Below, one piece after another: positions 36,159-45,515 of a stretch of 64,000 bases of DNA. The first letter of the stretch is position 1; each line of letters begins with the position of its first letter. A program made the translations under genes and the position numbers. The notes under the pieces are model-generated. The model was not told the DNA's origin. It worked only from the letters and a program-made list of their open reading frames with translations, and did no database searches. Source of the stretch: Acetobacter fallax (GTDB lineage: Bacteria > Pseudomonadota > Alphaproteobacteria > Acetobacterales > Acetobacteraceae); contig NZ_WOSX01000004.1 in the NCBI RefSeq assembly GCF_011516735.1, positions 1 to 64,000 of the forward strand, written 5' to 3'.

Positions 36159-39100
36159 ATGCCAAAACGGACTGACATTCGCTCCATTCTGATCATTGGT
36201 GCCGGCCCGATTGTGATCGGTCAGGCCTGCGAGTTTGACTATTCGGGCGCGCAGGCCTGCAAGGCGCTTCGGGAGGAGGGTTATCGGGTTATTCTGCTGA
36301 ACTCCAATCCGGCGACGATCATGACCGATCCTGGTCTGGCGGATGCGACGTATGTTGAACCGATTACGCCGGAATTTGTTGAGCGGATCATTCTGAAAGA
36401 GAAGCCGGATGCGGTTTTGCCGACGATGGGCGGGCAGACGGCGCTGAATGCGGCGATGGCGCTGGATGCGTCCGGGTTTCTGGTGAAGCACGGGGTTGAG
36501 CTGATCGGGGCGAAGGCGGATGTGATTGACCGCGCCGAGGACCGGCAGAAATTCCGTGAGGCGATGGATGCGATCGGGATTGAGAGTCCGAAAAGTCTGA
36601 TTGCGCATACGCTGGCTGAGGCGCGTGAGGTGGTCAGGGAGATCGGGCTTCCGACGGTGATCCGGCCTTCCTTCACGATGGGCGGTTCCGGGGGCGGGAT
36701 TGCCTATAACAGGGAAGAGTTCGACCGGATTGTGACGTCCGGGCTGGATGCGTCTCCGACGACGGAGGTTCTGATTGAGGAATCCGTTCTCGGGTGGAAA
36801 GAGTTCGAGATGGAGGTTGTCCGCGACAAGGCGGATAACTGCATCATCGTGTGTTCGATTGAGAACATTGATCCGATGGGTGTGCATACGGGGGATTCCA
36901 TTACGGTGGCCCCTGCCCTCACCCTGACGGACAAGGAGTATCAGCGGATGCGTGATGCTTCGATTGCGTGTCTGCGGGCGATCGGGGTTGAGACGGGTGG
37001 GTCGAACGTGCAGTTCGGTGTCAATCCGGTCGACGGCCGCATGGTGGTGATCGAGATGAATCCGCGCGTGTCGCGGTCTTCGGCGCTGGCGTCCAAGGCG
37101 ACGGGATTTCCGATTGCGAAGATCGCGGCGAAGCTGGCGGTGGGGTACACGCTGGACGAGCTGACGAACGATATTACCGGTTCGACGCCGGCGTCGTTCG
37201 AGCCGACGATTGATTATGTCGTTGTGAAAATTCCGCGTTTCACGTTTGAGAAGTTCCCTGGCACCCCTGCTCTGCTTTCGACCTCGATGAAGTCGGTTGG
37301 CGAGGCGATGGCGATCGGGCGGTCGTTTCCGGAGGCGTTGCAGAAGGGGCTGCGGTCGATGGAGACGGGCCTGGTCGGGCTTGATCCGGTTGAGGAGCCG
37401 GGGGATGGCGGGCCGGATGCGTATCGGGCGGCGCTGTCTCAGCCGCGTCCGGAGCGGATTCTGATGGCGGCGCAGGCTCTGCGTGCGGGGCTTTCGGTTG
37501 AGGCCATTGCTGAGGCCTGCCGGTTTGAGCCCTGGTTTCTTCGGGAACTGGAGAAAATCGTTAAAGCTGAGAAGCATCTGCTGGATCATGGATTGCCGGA
37601 GGATGCGCGGGGGCTGCGTCGTCTGAAGGCGATGGGATTCTCGGATGTGCAGCTGGCGCGGCTGTCCGGGACACAGGCTGATGAGGTCCGGGCGCTGCGC
37701 GAGGCTGTGGGGGTGAATCCGGTTTACAAGCGGATTGACACCTGTGCGGGCGAGTTCGCGTCGGCCACGCCTTATATGTATTCGACCTATGAGGGCGGGT
37801 TCGGGGCTCCGGTGTGTGAGTCTGCTCCGACGGGGGCGAAGAAAGTCATTATTCTGGGTGGCGGGCCGAACCGGATTGGTCAGGGCATCGAGTTTGATTA
37901 TTGCTGTGTTCATGCGGCGTATGCGCTGCGTGAGGCGGGGATTGAGACCATTATGGTCAACTGCAATCCTGAGACGGTTTCCACGGATTATGACACGTCT
38001 GACCGGCTGTATTTCGAGCCGCTGACGGCGGAGGATGTGGGGGCGCTGATCCGGCTGGAGCAGTCGCGGGGCGAGATTCTGGGCTGCATTGTTCAGTATG
38101 GTGGGCAGACGCCGCTGAAGCTGTCACGGGCGCTGGAGAAGGCGGGGATTCCGCTTCTGGGCACGCCGGCGGATGCGATTGACCGGGCGGAGGATCGCGA
38201 GCGGTTTCAGGGGATGCTGCATAAGCTGGGGCTTCGGCAGCCGCGCAACGGGATCGCGCGTTCGGCGGCGGAGGCTGAGGCCGTGGCTGAGACGGTTGGG
38301 TATCCGGTGGTGGTGCGTCCGTCTTACGTGCTTGGTGGCCGGGCGATGGAGATCGTTTATGACCGGGCCAGCCTGCAGCGTTATCTGCGGGTTGTTCTGG
38401 CGGCTGCGGGGCCTGAGGTGTCGTCTGGTCCTGTGCTGATCGATCATTATCTGAATGATGCGATTGAGGCGGATGTGGACTGCATTGCGGATGGTGAGTC
38501 CGTTTATGTGGCGGGTGTGCTGGAGCACATTGAGGAGGCGGGGATTCACTCGGGGGATTCCGCCTGTGCGCTGCCGCCTTACACGCTGTCTCCGGCGATT
38601 GTGGCTGAGCTGAAGTCGCAGACGGAGGCGATGGCGCTGGAACTGGGCATCGTCGGTCTGATGAATGTTCAGTATGCGATCAAGGATCAGGAGATCTTTG
38701 TTCTGGAGGTCAATCCGCGGGCGTCGCGGACGGTGCCGTTTGTGGCCAAGGCGACGGGGGTTCCGGTGGCGAAGATCGGGGCGCGGGTGATGGCGGGGGC
38801 GAAGCTGGGCGAGTTCACGCTGGATGACCGGGCTGTGGTGCCGCATGTGGCTGTGAAGGAGGCGGTGTTCCCGTTCAATCGTTTTCAGGACGTGGATGTC
38901 ATTCTCGGGCCTGAGATGCGCTCGACGGGTGAGGTGATGGGTCTGGACACGTCGTTTGAGCGGGCGTTTGCGAAGTCTCAGCTTGCGGCGGGTGTGAAGC
39001 TGCCGCTGTCCGGGACGGTGTTTCTGTCGGTTCGGGACGGGGACAAGGCGCTGTTGCCGCAGATCGGGCGTCAGCTTGCGGCGATGGGCTTTACGATCAT

Positions 39101-39413
39101 GGCGACGCGGGGCACGGCGGAGCGGCTGCGTGAAGCGGGTGTTAAGGTGACGCTGGTGAACAAGGTTCTGGAGGGGCGTCCGCATTGTGTGGACGCGATC
39201 CGGTCCGGCGAGGTTCAGATGGTGATCAACACGGCGCAGGGGGCTCAGGCGGTTCAGGACAGTTATGACATCCGGCGTTCGGCGCTGACGATGGGCATTC
39301 CGCACTACACGACGATGGCGGGGGCACGGGCTGCGACCTATGCGATCAGCGCGATGCGCGAGGGGCCGCTTGAAGTTGCGCCGCTTCAGTCCTATTTTCA
39401 TGGATCGTACTGA
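36159..39413 (+). CDS. carB: Carbamoyl-phosphate synthase large subunit
   Basis: Makes carbamoyl phosphate from bicarbonate, ammonia and two ATP. The 1084 residues comprise two homologous ATP-grasp halves: [29 protein letters not shown] and [28 protein letters not shown] open them, and [14 protein letters not shown] and [16 protein letters not shown] are the ATP loops. [18 protein letters not shown] and [18 protein letters not shown] are the metal-binding blocks. The C-terminal MGS-like allosteric domain ([25 protein letters not shown] ... [29 protein letters not shown]) binds effectors such as UMP or ornithine in enterobacteria. It has the usual length and is complete. It follows the AAA+ ATPase by 8 nt and is closed by a terminator-like hairpin. 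Confidence 0.98.
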   Translation: MPKRTDIRSILIIGAGPIVIGQACEFDYSGAQACKALREEGYRVILLNSNPATIMTDPGLADATYVEPITPEFVERIILKEKPDAVLPTMGGQTALNAAMALDASGFLVKHGVELIGAKADVIDRAEDRQKFREAMDAIGIESPKSLIAHTLAEAREVVREIGLPTVIRPSFTMGGSGGGIAYNREEFDRIVTSGLDASPTTEVLIEESVLGWKEFEMEVVRDKADNCIIVCSIENIDPMGVHTGDSITVAPALTLTDKEYQRMRDASIACLRAIGVETGGSNVQFGVNPVDGRMVVIEMNPRVSRSSALASKATGFPIAKIAAKLAVGYTLDELTNDITGSTPASFEPTIDYVVVKIPRFTFEKFPGTPALLSTSMKSVGEAMAIGRSFPEALQKGLRSMETGLVGLDPVEEPGDGGPDAYRAALSQPRPERILMAAQALRAGLSVEAIAEACRFEPWFLRELEKIVKAEKHLLDHGLPEDARGLRRLKAMGFSDVQLARLSGTQADEVRALREAVGVNPVYKRIDTCAGEFASATPYMYSTYEGGFGAPVCESAPTGAKKVIILGGGPNRIGQGIEFDYCCVHAAYALREAGIETIMVNCNPETVSTDYDTSDRLYFEPLTAEDVGALIRLEQSRGEILGCIVQYGGQTPLKLSRALEKAGIPLLGTPADAIDRAEDRERFQGMLHKLGLRQPRNGIARSAAEAEAVAETVGYPVVVRPSYVLGGRAMEIVYDRASLQRYLRVVLAAAGPEVSSGPVLIDHYLNDAIEADVDCIADGESVYVAGVLEHIEEAGIHSGDSACALPPYTLSPAIVAELKSQTEAMALELGIVGLMNVQYAIKDQEIFVLEVNPRASRTVPFVAKATGVPVAKIGARVMAGAKLGEFTLDDRAVVPHVAVKEAVFPFNRFQDVDVILGPEMRSTGEVMGLDTSFERAFAKSQLAAGVKLPLSGTVFLSVRDGDKALLPQIGRQLAAMGFTIMATRGTAERLREAGVKVTLVNKVLEGRPHCVDAIRSGEVQMVINTAQGAQAVQDSYDIRRSALTMGIPHYTTMAGARAATYAISAMREGPLEVAPLQSYFHGSY

Positions 39414-39474
39414 TTGTATTGAGGCGTCTGGCGGGGGCTGACTTCGCCGGAGGTCTTGTTTGCGCGTTTGCATT

Positions 39475-39508
39475 CCGGGATGGCGTTGTTGCGTCCCGGT
39501 GATTTTTA
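39475..39508 (+). terminator. Probable terminator after carB
   Basis: CCGGGA and TCCCGG form a 6-bp stem with a long loop, followed within 4 nt by TTTTT. It lies 62 nt after the carB stop and 25 nt before greA, so it would separate the car transcript from greA, or attenuate read-through into it. Confidence 0.5.
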
Positions 39509-39532
39509 TCTGACATCCCTGGGATTAGCACA

Positions 39533-40006
39533 TTGCAGAAAACTCCGATGACAGCATCCGGCCTGCGGCGACTTGAGGACGAGTTGCGTCGTCTTAAAAG
39601 CGAAGAGCGTCCGGCGATTATCCGGGCGATTGCTGAAGCGCGAGAGCATGGCGATCTGTCGGAAAACGCGGAGTATCATGCGGCTCGTGAGCGTCAGTCC
39701 TTTGTTGAGGGCCGGGTCATGGAGCTGGAGGAGATCCTCGCCACCGCCGAGGTGATCGACCCTTCGACGCTGTCGGGCGATCAGGTCAAGTTTGGCGCGC
39801 GGGTGCAGCTGATTGATGAGGAGACGGAGAAAGAGGCCTCCTATCAGATCGTTGGCGTGTATGAAGCCGACATCAGGGCGGGGCTTCTGTCTGTGTCTTC
39901 GCCGCTGGCGAAGTCGCTGATCGGGAAATCGGTGGGGGACACGGTGTCCGTTCCGGCGCCGGGTGGCGACCGGATGTATGAGATCGTCTCCGTTATCTAT
40001 GCCTGA
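39533..40006 (+). CDS. greA: Transcription elongation factor GreA
   Basis: Reactivates backtracked RNA polymerase by stimulating transcript cleavage. The 157 residues contain the N-terminal coiled coil with the acidic tip ([58 protein letters not shown]) and the FKBP-like C-terminal domain ([22 protein letters not shown] segment, here [25 protein letters not shown]). The start is TTG at 39533, which gives the family N-terminus QKTPMT; an ATG at 39548 is the alternative. It lies downstream of carB, as in many alphaproteobacteria. Confidence 0.96.
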   Translation: MQKTPMTASGLRRLEDELRRLKSEERPAIIRAIAEAREHGDLSENAEYHAARERQSFVEGRVMELEEILATAEVIDPSTLSGDQVKFGARVQLIDEETEKEASYQIVGVYEADIRAGLLSVSSPLAKSLIGKSVGDTVSVPAPGGDRMYEIVSVIYA

Positions 40007-40033
40007 TCATCAGAGCCCGGGGATGCTGCGCGC

Positions 40034-41230
40034 GTGATCACTTTCGACGACGTTACGGCTGCTGCGCAGCGGATTGAGGGGCGTGTTCTGCGCACGCCCA
40101 CCCTGCCCTCTCAGAGTTTGTCGAAAGCGACGGGGGCGGAGATTACGCTCAAGCTCGACAATCTTCAGGCGGTCGGGTCGTTCAAGGAGCGCGGGGCGGC
40201 GAACAAGCTTTCGCTGCTGACGCCGGAGGAGCGGGCGCGCGGGGTGATTACGGTTTCGGCTGGCAATCATGCGCAGGGTCTGGCGCGACATGCGAGCCTG
40301 CTGGGAATTGACGCGGTGATTGTGATGCCGCGTTTCACGCCTTCGGCGAAGGTGACGCGGACGGCGGCCTGGGGCGCGCGGATTGTGCTTGAGGGCAACA
40401 ATTTTGCCGAGGCGTCTCTGTTTGCGCGGGATCTTCAGCAGCGTGAGGGGCGTGTTTTCGTTCATCCTTATGACGATGACGCTGTTATGGCGGGTCAGGG
40501 CACCTGCGCGCTTGAGCTGTTTGAGGATGCGGGGCCGCTGGATGCTCTGGTGGTGCCGGTCGGGGGTGGCGGATTGCTGTCGGGCTGTGCTGTCGCGGCA
40601 CGGGCTTTGCGGCCGGATGTTGAGCTGATTGGTGTGCAGGTGGAGAGTTTTTCTTCGCTGGCTGCTTTTCCGGGCGATGAGATTATGCCGCCGGGAGGGG
40701 CGACGATTGCCGAGGGCATTGCCGTGATGCAGGTCGGGCGGCGTCCTTATGAGGTGATCCGGGATCTGGTCTCGCGGGTTCTCGTGGTGTCTGAGGTTCA
40801 GGTTGAGAACGCGATCACGATGATGTCCGAGGGAGCCAAGCAGGTCGTGGAGGGTGCTGGCGCGACCGGGCTTGCGGCGGTGATGGCAAATCCGAAGCTG
40901 TTTGCCGGGAAGCGGGTCGGGCTGCTGGTGACGGGCGGGAACGTCGATACGCGGATTCTGGCGAACACCCTGTTGAGGGCGATGCTGCGTGACGGGCGGT
41001 TGCTGCGGCTGTGCATGGAGATTCCGGACCGGCCGGGGGTGCTGGCGGATATTTCCGGAATTATTGGCGCGGCGGGCGGCAACATCCTTGAGGTGTCGCA
41101 TCAGCGGCTGTTTGCGGCGCCATCGGTGCAGGCGGCGGAGCTTGAGGTGATGATCGAGGCGCGTGATCCGCTCCATGCGGAGCAGATCACCGAGGCGCTG
41201 CGGGCGCGGTATGTGGTGCGGCGCGTTTAG
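40034..41230 (+). CDS. ilvA: Threonine dehydratase (threonine ammonia-lyase)
   Basis: PLP enzyme that deaminates threonine to 2-oxobutyrate. The start is GTG at 40034, with 398 residues. The PLP lysine lies in LKLDNLQAVGSFKERGAANKL, the Gly-rich phosphate cup in VVPVGGGGLLSG, with ISAGNHAQGLA-type substrate loop present as VSAGNHAQGLARHA. A single C-terminal ACT-like domain (LCMEIPDRPGVLADISGIIGAAGGNILEVSHQR) is present, as in the shorter, TdcB-plus-ACT class that functions in catabolism or isoleucine synthesis. It starts 27 nt after greA. The stop is followed at once by a small inverted-repeat element that reaches the convergent dodecin gene. Confidence 0.92.
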   Translation: MITFDDVTAAAQRIEGRVLRTPTLPSQSLSKATGAEITLKLDNLQAVGSFKERGAANKLSLLTPEERARGVITVSAGNHAQGLARHASLLGIDAVIVMPRFTPSAKVTRTAAWGARIVLEGNNFAEASLFARDLQQREGRVFVHPYDDDAVMAGQGTCALELFEDAGPLDALVVPVGGGGLLSGCAVAARALRPDVELIGVQVESFSSLAAFPGDEIMPPGGATIAEGIAVMQVGRRPYEVIRDLVSRVLVVSEVQVENAITMMSEGAKQVVEGAGATGLAAVMANPKLFAGKRVGLLVTGGNVDTRILANTLLRAMLRDGRLLRLCMEIPDRPGVLADISGIIGAAGGNILEVSHQRLFAAPSVQAAELEVMIEARDPLHAEQITEALRARYVVRRV

Positions 41231-41240
41231 AGTTCCGATT

Positions 41241-41298
41241 GGAGGCTGTTAGCCCCTTTGCCGGCGCTTAGCAGTGAGGCTTTTGAAGCAGCCTCTTA
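41241..41298. repeat. Short internally deleted copy of the MITE-like element
   Basis: Ends GGAGGCTGTT and AGCAGCCTCTTA are inverted with respect to each other. The right 27 nt (GCAGTGAGGCTTTTGAA, then CAGCCTCTTA) match the right end of the full element at 47535-47698 with one mismatch. Its terminal TTA is the stop codon of the dodecin gene on the minus strand. Confidence 0.55.
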
Positions 41299-41511
41299 TT
41301 CTTCTTCGAGGGTGAGGCCGATTTTCAGGGTGACCTGATAGTGGCTGATTTTGCCATGTTCGACATGGCCGCGTGTGCTGGTGACTTCGAACCAGCGGAC
41401 GTGCTTTTCATCTTTTCCGATGCGGGTGATGGCGTTGGTGATGGCCTTCTCGACGCTGTCGGGGGATGAGCCGGCGACTTCGACGATTTTGTAGACGTGA
41501 TCGGACATCAT
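41296..41511 (-). CDS. Dodecin flavin-binding protein
   Basis: Small protein of 70-71 residues that assembles as a dodecamer and stores flavins or protects against them. The family pattern is clear: [28 protein letters not shown], then [36 protein letters not shown], including the Trp that stacks on the isoalloxazine ring. Two consecutive ATG codons begin the gene; an AGGA site lies just upstream. The stop overlaps the end of a repeat element. It converges with ilvA. Confidence 0.95.
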   Translation of the reverse strand: MMSDHVYKIVEVAGSSPDSVEKAITNAITRIGKDEKHVRWFEVTSTRGHVEHGKISHYQVTLKIGLTLEEE

Positions 41512-41540
41512 CGTTTTCCTTTTTGCGTGTCGGTGCTATG

Positions 41541-41639
41541 AGACACCTTGCTGATGTGGTGTCTGACGCGCCAGCGCGAGGCGGGTTCCGGTGACATCCG
41601 GGTGAAGGAGAGGTTTTCTTTCTCCTTTTGGGTGCGGCC
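41541..41639. other. Two inverted repeats in the dodecin-flbT gap
   Basis: AGACACC and GGTGTCT (41541-41547 and 41558-41564) form a perfect dyad with a 10-nt spacer. AAGGAGA and TCTCCTT (41615-41621 and 41631-41637) form a hairpin followed by TT. They lie between the dodecin start and the flbT start and may be an operator and a terminator-like structure; no regulator is evident. Confidence 0.3.
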
Positions 41640-41707
41640 AGTAACCAGTCATCAATATTCTGCGTCGATAAAGGCTCCGTTGCGAAACACGCATGGAGAG
41701 ACGCAAA

Positions 41708-42112
41708 ATGGCGGGACTTGGTATTCGGCTTGAAGCTGACGACAGGATGATCCTGAACGGGGCCGGTGTTCATTTTCTGACGGGCGCGCAGATCCGGCTG
41801 ACGAACCGGGCCGATTTTCTTTTCGGACGACAGATCATGCGGCCGGAGGAAGCGAACACGCCGGCACGGCTGATCTATTATGCGTTGCAGACAGCATATG
41901 TCGGAACGGCTGAGGAGCGGAAGGCGGCTCTGGCTGAGGCGACGCTGCACATCACGGCTTTCATACAGGAGACGACTTCGGAGTCGGCTCGTGGATTGCT
42001 GGCCGATGCGTTGCGGGAGGCGACAGAGGGGCAGTTTTACCGGGCGCTGAAAATTGCGCGGCGGATTGTGCGGCATGAGGATGCCGTGTTGCAGGATGCG
42101 GGCGGGTTGTAG
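41708..42112 (+). CDS. flbT: Flagellin mRNA regulator FlbT
   Basis: Post-transcriptional regulator of flagellin; in Caulobacter FlbT binds the 5' untranslated region of flagellin mRNA and represses it until the hook is complete. The 134-residue protein has the family pattern GIRLEADDRMILNGAGVHF, TNRADFLFGRQIMRPEEANTPARLIYYALQTAYVG and ALREATEGQFYRALKIARRIVRHE. The ATG at 41708 has a GGAGAG site 7 nt upstream; the five earlier codons in frame overlap that site. It is followed by the flagellin gene after 99 nt. Confidence 0.93.
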   Translation: MAGLGIRLEADDRMILNGAGVHFLTGAQIRLTNRADFLFGRQIMRPEEANTPARLIYYALQTAYVGTAEERKAALAEATLHITAFIQETTSESARGLLADALREATEGQFYRALKIARRIVRHEDAVLQDAGGL

Positions 42113-42211
42113 TTTTTTGAGACATTGTCCGGGATGTTAATCGAAGATTAGTAATTGAGGTGCTTTATGGCGTTACTGCGAAAAATGCAGTGAACACATG
42201 GAGAAAATCTG

Positions 42212-43219
42212 ATGTCACTTTCGATCAACACCAATGTCGGCGCGATGGTTGCACTTGAGTCGCTGACCGACACGACCAATCAGCTGAACGAGACGCAGAA
42301 CGAAGTTTCGACCGGCCTGAAGGTCAGCTCGCCCAGCGACAGCCCGGCTACGTATGCCATTGCGCAGCAGATGAATGGTAACATTTCCGGTCTTTCCGCG
42401 GTGAATGATGGTCTTTCATTCGCAGCAGAGACAGTCAGCACGACGACCTCTGCTGTGTCGACGATTATCAGCACGCTGCAGTTGCTGCAGACCGCTGTGA
42501 CTTCTCTTGGTACGAACCAGGGTGATGCTACTGCGCTGGCTCAGACCTCGCAGGAAATTAACGGCTATCTGGACACCATCAACAGCGCCGCCCGCGCCGC
42601 TACGGTCAACGGTGTCAACCTGCTGACAACGGCAACCGACGCCAATACGGCCAATCAGGGTGCCACTACGGGTGCGGTGACCGCAGGCGATCTGAGCTAT
42701 CTGACAGGTCTTCAGGGTTCAACGGCGAAGATCAGCAATGTTATTGGTAGTAGCGCACTCTCGGGTATCACGGGGTCTGTCGGGGGGCTGAGCGCCACGC
42801 TTGACGCTACCACACTCACCGATGCGCTTGGTCTGTCTTCCGGTATGAAGGCTGGCGATTCATCTGTGACCACGACAGGTACTAATGCCTTCGTGGGTAC
42901 GGACGGTACTCTGACAGAAACCAACGAGTCATCATCCACCAATATTGCAGACATGGTATCAGTCGTTCAGAACGCGATCACGGCCATGGGCAATGTTGCA
43001 TCGACGCTTGGTTCAAACACCCAGACTATTACAAGTCTGACGACTTATTCGAGCAATCTTTCGGACTCGCTGACAGCTGGTGTTGGCGCTCTGACGGATG
43101 CGGATATGGCGGCAGAAAGTGCGAAGCTGACATCGCTGCAGACAAAGCAGAGCCTTGCAATTTCGTCTCTTTCGATCGCGAAATCGTCTTCGCAGAACAT
43201 TCTTACCTTGTTCCGCTAA
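42212..43219 (+). CDS. Flagellin
   Basis: Filament subunit, 335 residues, Ser/Thr/Ala-rich and without Cys. Terminal D0/D1 coiled-coil regions are conserved: SLSINTNVGAMVALESLTDTTNQLNETQNEVSTGLKVSSPSDSPATYAIAQQMNGNISGLSAVNDGLSFA at the N-terminus and ADMAAESAKLTSLQTKQSLAISSLSIAKSSSQNILTLFR at the C-terminus. The middle (about 150-255) is short and variable, so the D2/D3 surface domains are reduced. A good GGAG ribosome binding site precedes the ATG. It lies between flbT and a TPR glycosyltransferase and is closed by a strong terminator. The Ser/Thr content and neighbour suggest O-glycosylation. Confidence 0.95.
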   Translation: MSLSINTNVGAMVALESLTDTTNQLNETQNEVSTGLKVSSPSDSPATYAIAQQMNGNISGLSAVNDGLSFAAETVSTTTSAVSTIISTLQLLQTAVTSLGTNQGDATALAQTSQEINGYLDTINSAARAATVNGVNLLTTATDANTANQGATTGAVTAGDLSYLTGLQGSTAKISNVIGSSALSGITGSVGGLSATLDATTLTDALGLSSGMKAGDSSVTTTGTNAFVGTDGTLTETNESSSTNIADMVSVVQNAITAMGNVASTLGSNTQTITSLTTYSSNLSDSLTAGVGALTDADMAAESAKLTSLQTKQSLAISSLSIAKSSSQNILTLFR

Positions 43220-43225
43220 AATATA

Positions 43226-43260
43226 CCCTGAGGGGAGGTTTCTCCCCTCAGGGATCTTTC
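43226..43260 (+). terminator. Strong terminator after flagellin
   Basis: Perfect 12-bp stem CCCTGAGGGGAG / CTCCCCTCAGGG with a GTTT loop, 7 nt after the flagellin stop, followed by ATCTTTCT. It should uncouple high-level flagellin transcription from the glycosyltransferase gene. Confidence 0.85.
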
Positions 43261-43333
43261 TGGATATATTTCATATGATTGTACAGAAAAACGGTATTAA
43301 TGCAAAACAATATGTAAAAAAATTACACGATTA

Positions 43334-45001
43334 ATGGATAATTATAACAATGCTGCCAACATCAAAGAAATAAGATCCGGATTACTAATCGTTCCTGTGT
43401 GGGCTGAGGGTCATGCGCTTCTTGCGCGTCTTCTCTGGCAGACTGGCATGCATACCGAAGCGATGGCGTCTTTTCAAAAGGCTATTGAATTGCAGCCTGA
43501 AAAGCTGGAATGGAAACTGGCTTTTCTCGACTGTCAGATGCGGAGAGGCGATGAGGCAGGCGCCGTTCCGGAACTTCTGAAAATTGTTTCTGATAATATC
43601 AATGATGCGAATACTGTTATTTCTGCTGTTTCGATTATCGGGTCAGTGGCGCGTCATGATATCGCTATCCGGTGTCTGAAATGGTGCCTCGGAAAACGAC
43701 CGGATGAGGCGACTCTCAAGGCGGCTCTGGCATCCGAACTGATCAGTGCCGGACAGGTTGCTGAAGGCTGTGCCTTATTCATAAAGCTGATTCAGCAGTC
43801 AGAAAAAAATATATACTACCTTCCGGTGCTTGTCTCGGCTCCGGGATGGACCGGGGCTTTTGAACAGGCACTGCAGATTGCCGAATTTTTCTATGGCATG
43901 CCGAATACGGAACACCCTTCTCTGCTGAGCAACATAGGCAATCTCATGATTGCTCTCAATCGTTCGAAGGAAGCGATGCCTTTCTATGAACGTGCGTTCT
44001 TACAAAGTCCTGAAAATGAACAGATGCGGTTCGGACTTGCGGTCGCCTATCTCAAAAGTGGCGATTATGAAAAAGGCTGGAAACAGAACGAACTTCGCCC
44101 TTCCGTTCAGAAGCTTCCGGAATCAAAACCCTGGCGCGGGAAAGGAAGTATTTCCGGGAAGACGCTTCTTCTGCCGGGTGATCAGGGAATGGGAGATGTC
44201 ATACAGTTTGTTCGGTATATTCCATATCTGACATCACTGGGTGCCCGGCTTATTCTTGTCGTGTGCACGCCTCTTGTCCGCCTTTTCAGAACTCTTCCGT
44301 GGCCGGTTGAGGTTCGTGATCTGAGCGAGCAGATTTCAACGGAGCATGACTTCAACTGCCCGCTTCTGAGTCTTCCGCTGGCATTGATGCACTATATTGG
44401 AACAGAAATTCCTCATGATGTTCCATATTTTTTTCCATATGCGAAAGATGTAAGCCGGTTTGCCTGGCTTCGCGACAAGCCTGGAAGAAAGAAAATCGGA
44501 CTGGTGTGGAGTGGGAGGGCGCGTCCTGAATATGGGATAGCCTACCGTGCCAGATCGACTTCTCTGGAAGCATTCGCGCCGATTACGTCGCAGGCTGGCG
44601 TCACATTCGTCAATCTGCAGTTTGGTGAACCTGCCGGTGAACTTCAGTCGCTTAAAGGGATCTCAATCGTGGATCCCATGAACGATGTCAGGGATATGGC
44701 TGATACAGCGGCCATTATAGAAAACCTTGATCTTGTGATCTCGGTTGACACTTCTGTCGCGCATCTCGCCGGGGCTCTGGGTAAGCCGGTGTGGATGCTC
44801 ACCCGCAGTGACTGTTGCTGGCGCTGGCTCGAAAATCGCGATGATACGCCGTGGTATCCGACCATGCGCATTTTCCGGTCACAGCCAGGCAGTCTGGACC
44901 ATGCCATAGCGCTGGCGGCAGAAGAATTACAGCGTGTACTGCATGACAATGCCCCTGAGGCCGCTTGTATCCTGAATAGTGAATATGAGGCTTTAACATG
45001 A
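43334..45001 (+). CDS. TPR-containing glycosyltransferase, probable flagellin glycosyltransferase
   Basis: A 555-residue protein with N-terminal TPR-like helices (about 20-240, for example GHALLARLLWQTGMHTEAMASFQKAIELQPEKLEWKLAFLDCQ, LLSNIGNLMIALNRSKEAMPFYERAFLQSP) and a C-terminal glycosyltransferase domain (LLLPGDQGMGDVIQFVRYIPYLTSLGARLILVV, KKIGLVWSGR, ENLDLVISVDTSVAHLAGALGKPVWMLT), similar to heptosyltransferase-like GT-B folds found fused to TPRs. This architecture is used by cytosolic protein O-glycosyltransferases. Its position between flagellin and flaF, overlapping flaF by 4 nt, makes flagellin the likely acceptor. The ribosome binding site is weak. Confidence 0.87.
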   Translation: MDNYNNAANIKEIRSGLLIVPVWAEGHALLARLLWQTGMHTEAMASFQKAIELQPEKLEWKLAFLDCQMRRGDEAGAVPELLKIVSDNINDANTVISAVSIIGSVARHDIAIRCLKWCLGKRPDEATLKAALASELISAGQVAEGCALFIKLIQQSEKNIYYLPVLVSAPGWTGAFEQALQIAEFFYGMPNTEHPSLLSNIGNLMIALNRSKEAMPFYERAFLQSPENEQMRFGLAVAYLKSGDYEKGWKQNELRPSVQKLPESKPWRGKGSISGKTLLLPGDQGMGDVIQFVRYIPYLTSLGARLILVVCTPLVRLFRTLPWPVEVRDLSEQISTEHDFNCPLLSLPLALMHYIGTEIPHDVPYFFPYAKDVSRFAWLRDKPGRKKIGLVWSGRARPEYGIAYRARSTSLEAFAPITSQAGVTFVNLQFGEPAGELQSLKGISIVDPMNDVRDMADTAAIIENLDLVISVDTSVAHLAGALGKPVWMLTRSDCCWRWLENRDDTPWYPTMRIFRSQPGSLDHAIALAAEELQRVLHDNAPEAACILNSEYEALT

Positions 45002-45402
45002 AATATGGTCTTCAGCGCTACAATCAGGGGGCTGCAAACCTCCTGTCTTCCCGGCAGATTGAAGCAATGGCTTTCAGTCAGGCCATTTCTCTTCTGGAAC
45101 GGGCCAGAGATGAGAAAGCACGGCTGCACGCGCTCTCAATGAATCAGAAGCTCTGGTCTGCGGTACTGCGTGAGATGGATGTCCAGAACAATGGAATTCC
45201 CGACGATCTGCGCAAGGATCTTTTTAAGCTTTCTTTCTGGGCAACACGCTATTGCGTCCGTGCGATGCTGGAAAAAATCAGCCTCAAACCTCTGATTGAT
45301 ATCAATCGTGACATGCTGGATGGATTGCGGGAAAAAACTGTCGGAGCTTCTGAGGCCAGCACAGAGGCACCCGTTCACAACTTCAAACTGGCAACGGCCT
45401 GA
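44998..45402 (+). CDS. flaF: Flagellar biosynthesis regulator FlaF
   Basis: A 134-residue FlaF protein, in Caulobacter required for flagellin secretion or translation and antagonist of FlbT. Family features are YNQGAANLLSSRQIEAMAFSQAISLLERARD, NQKLWSAVLREMDVQNNGIPDDLRKDLFKLSFWATRYC and INRDMLDGLREK. Its ATG overlaps the stop of the glycosyltransferase (ATGA), indicating translational coupling. FlaF and FlbT genes are normally adjacent; here they bracket flagellin and the glycosyltransferase. The tail after about residue 115 is longer than usual and low in complexity. Confidence 0.9.
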   Translation: MKYGLQRYNQGAANLLSSRQIEAMAFSQAISLLERARDEKARLHALSMNQKLWSAVLREMDVQNNGIPDDLRKDLFKLSFWATRYCVRAMLEKISLKPLIDINRDMLDGLREKTVGASEASTEAPVHNFKLATA

Positions 45403-45414
45403 TCCGGAAGAAAT

Positions 45415-45440
45415 CGTGATCAGGTTTTTACCTGATCACG
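45415..45440 (+). terminator. Stem-loop after flaF
   Basis: Perfect 11-bp stem CGTGATCAGGT / ACCTGATCACG with a TTTT loop, 13 nt after the flaF stop. No U tract follows, so termination efficiency is uncertain. Confidence 0.55.
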
Positions 45441-45515
45441 TGACAGGCCTGGACAGGGAAGGCTCTGTTCGCGTTGCGGGTTGAGCTGTAGTTTTTTCGA
45501 AGGGCTGGCGGAATC

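Noticed and set aside
33484..36165. Antisense frame of 893 codons opposite carA and the ATPase
   Set aside because: It is rich in Arg, His, Pro and Gln with no motif or domain, as expected for the reverse complement of a GC-rich gene. The opposite strand encodes well-conserved proteins.
36102..37913. Antisense frame of 603 codons opposite carB
   Set aside because: Arg/His/Pro-rich shadow of carB.
38124..39473. Antisense frame of 449 codons opposite the 3' half of carB
   Set aside because: Same Arg/His/Pro-rich shadow character; carB is complete on the other strand.
42113..42211. Sigma-54 type promoter before flagellin
   Set aside because: A TGGC and a GC pair are present but not at the required -24/-12 spacing.
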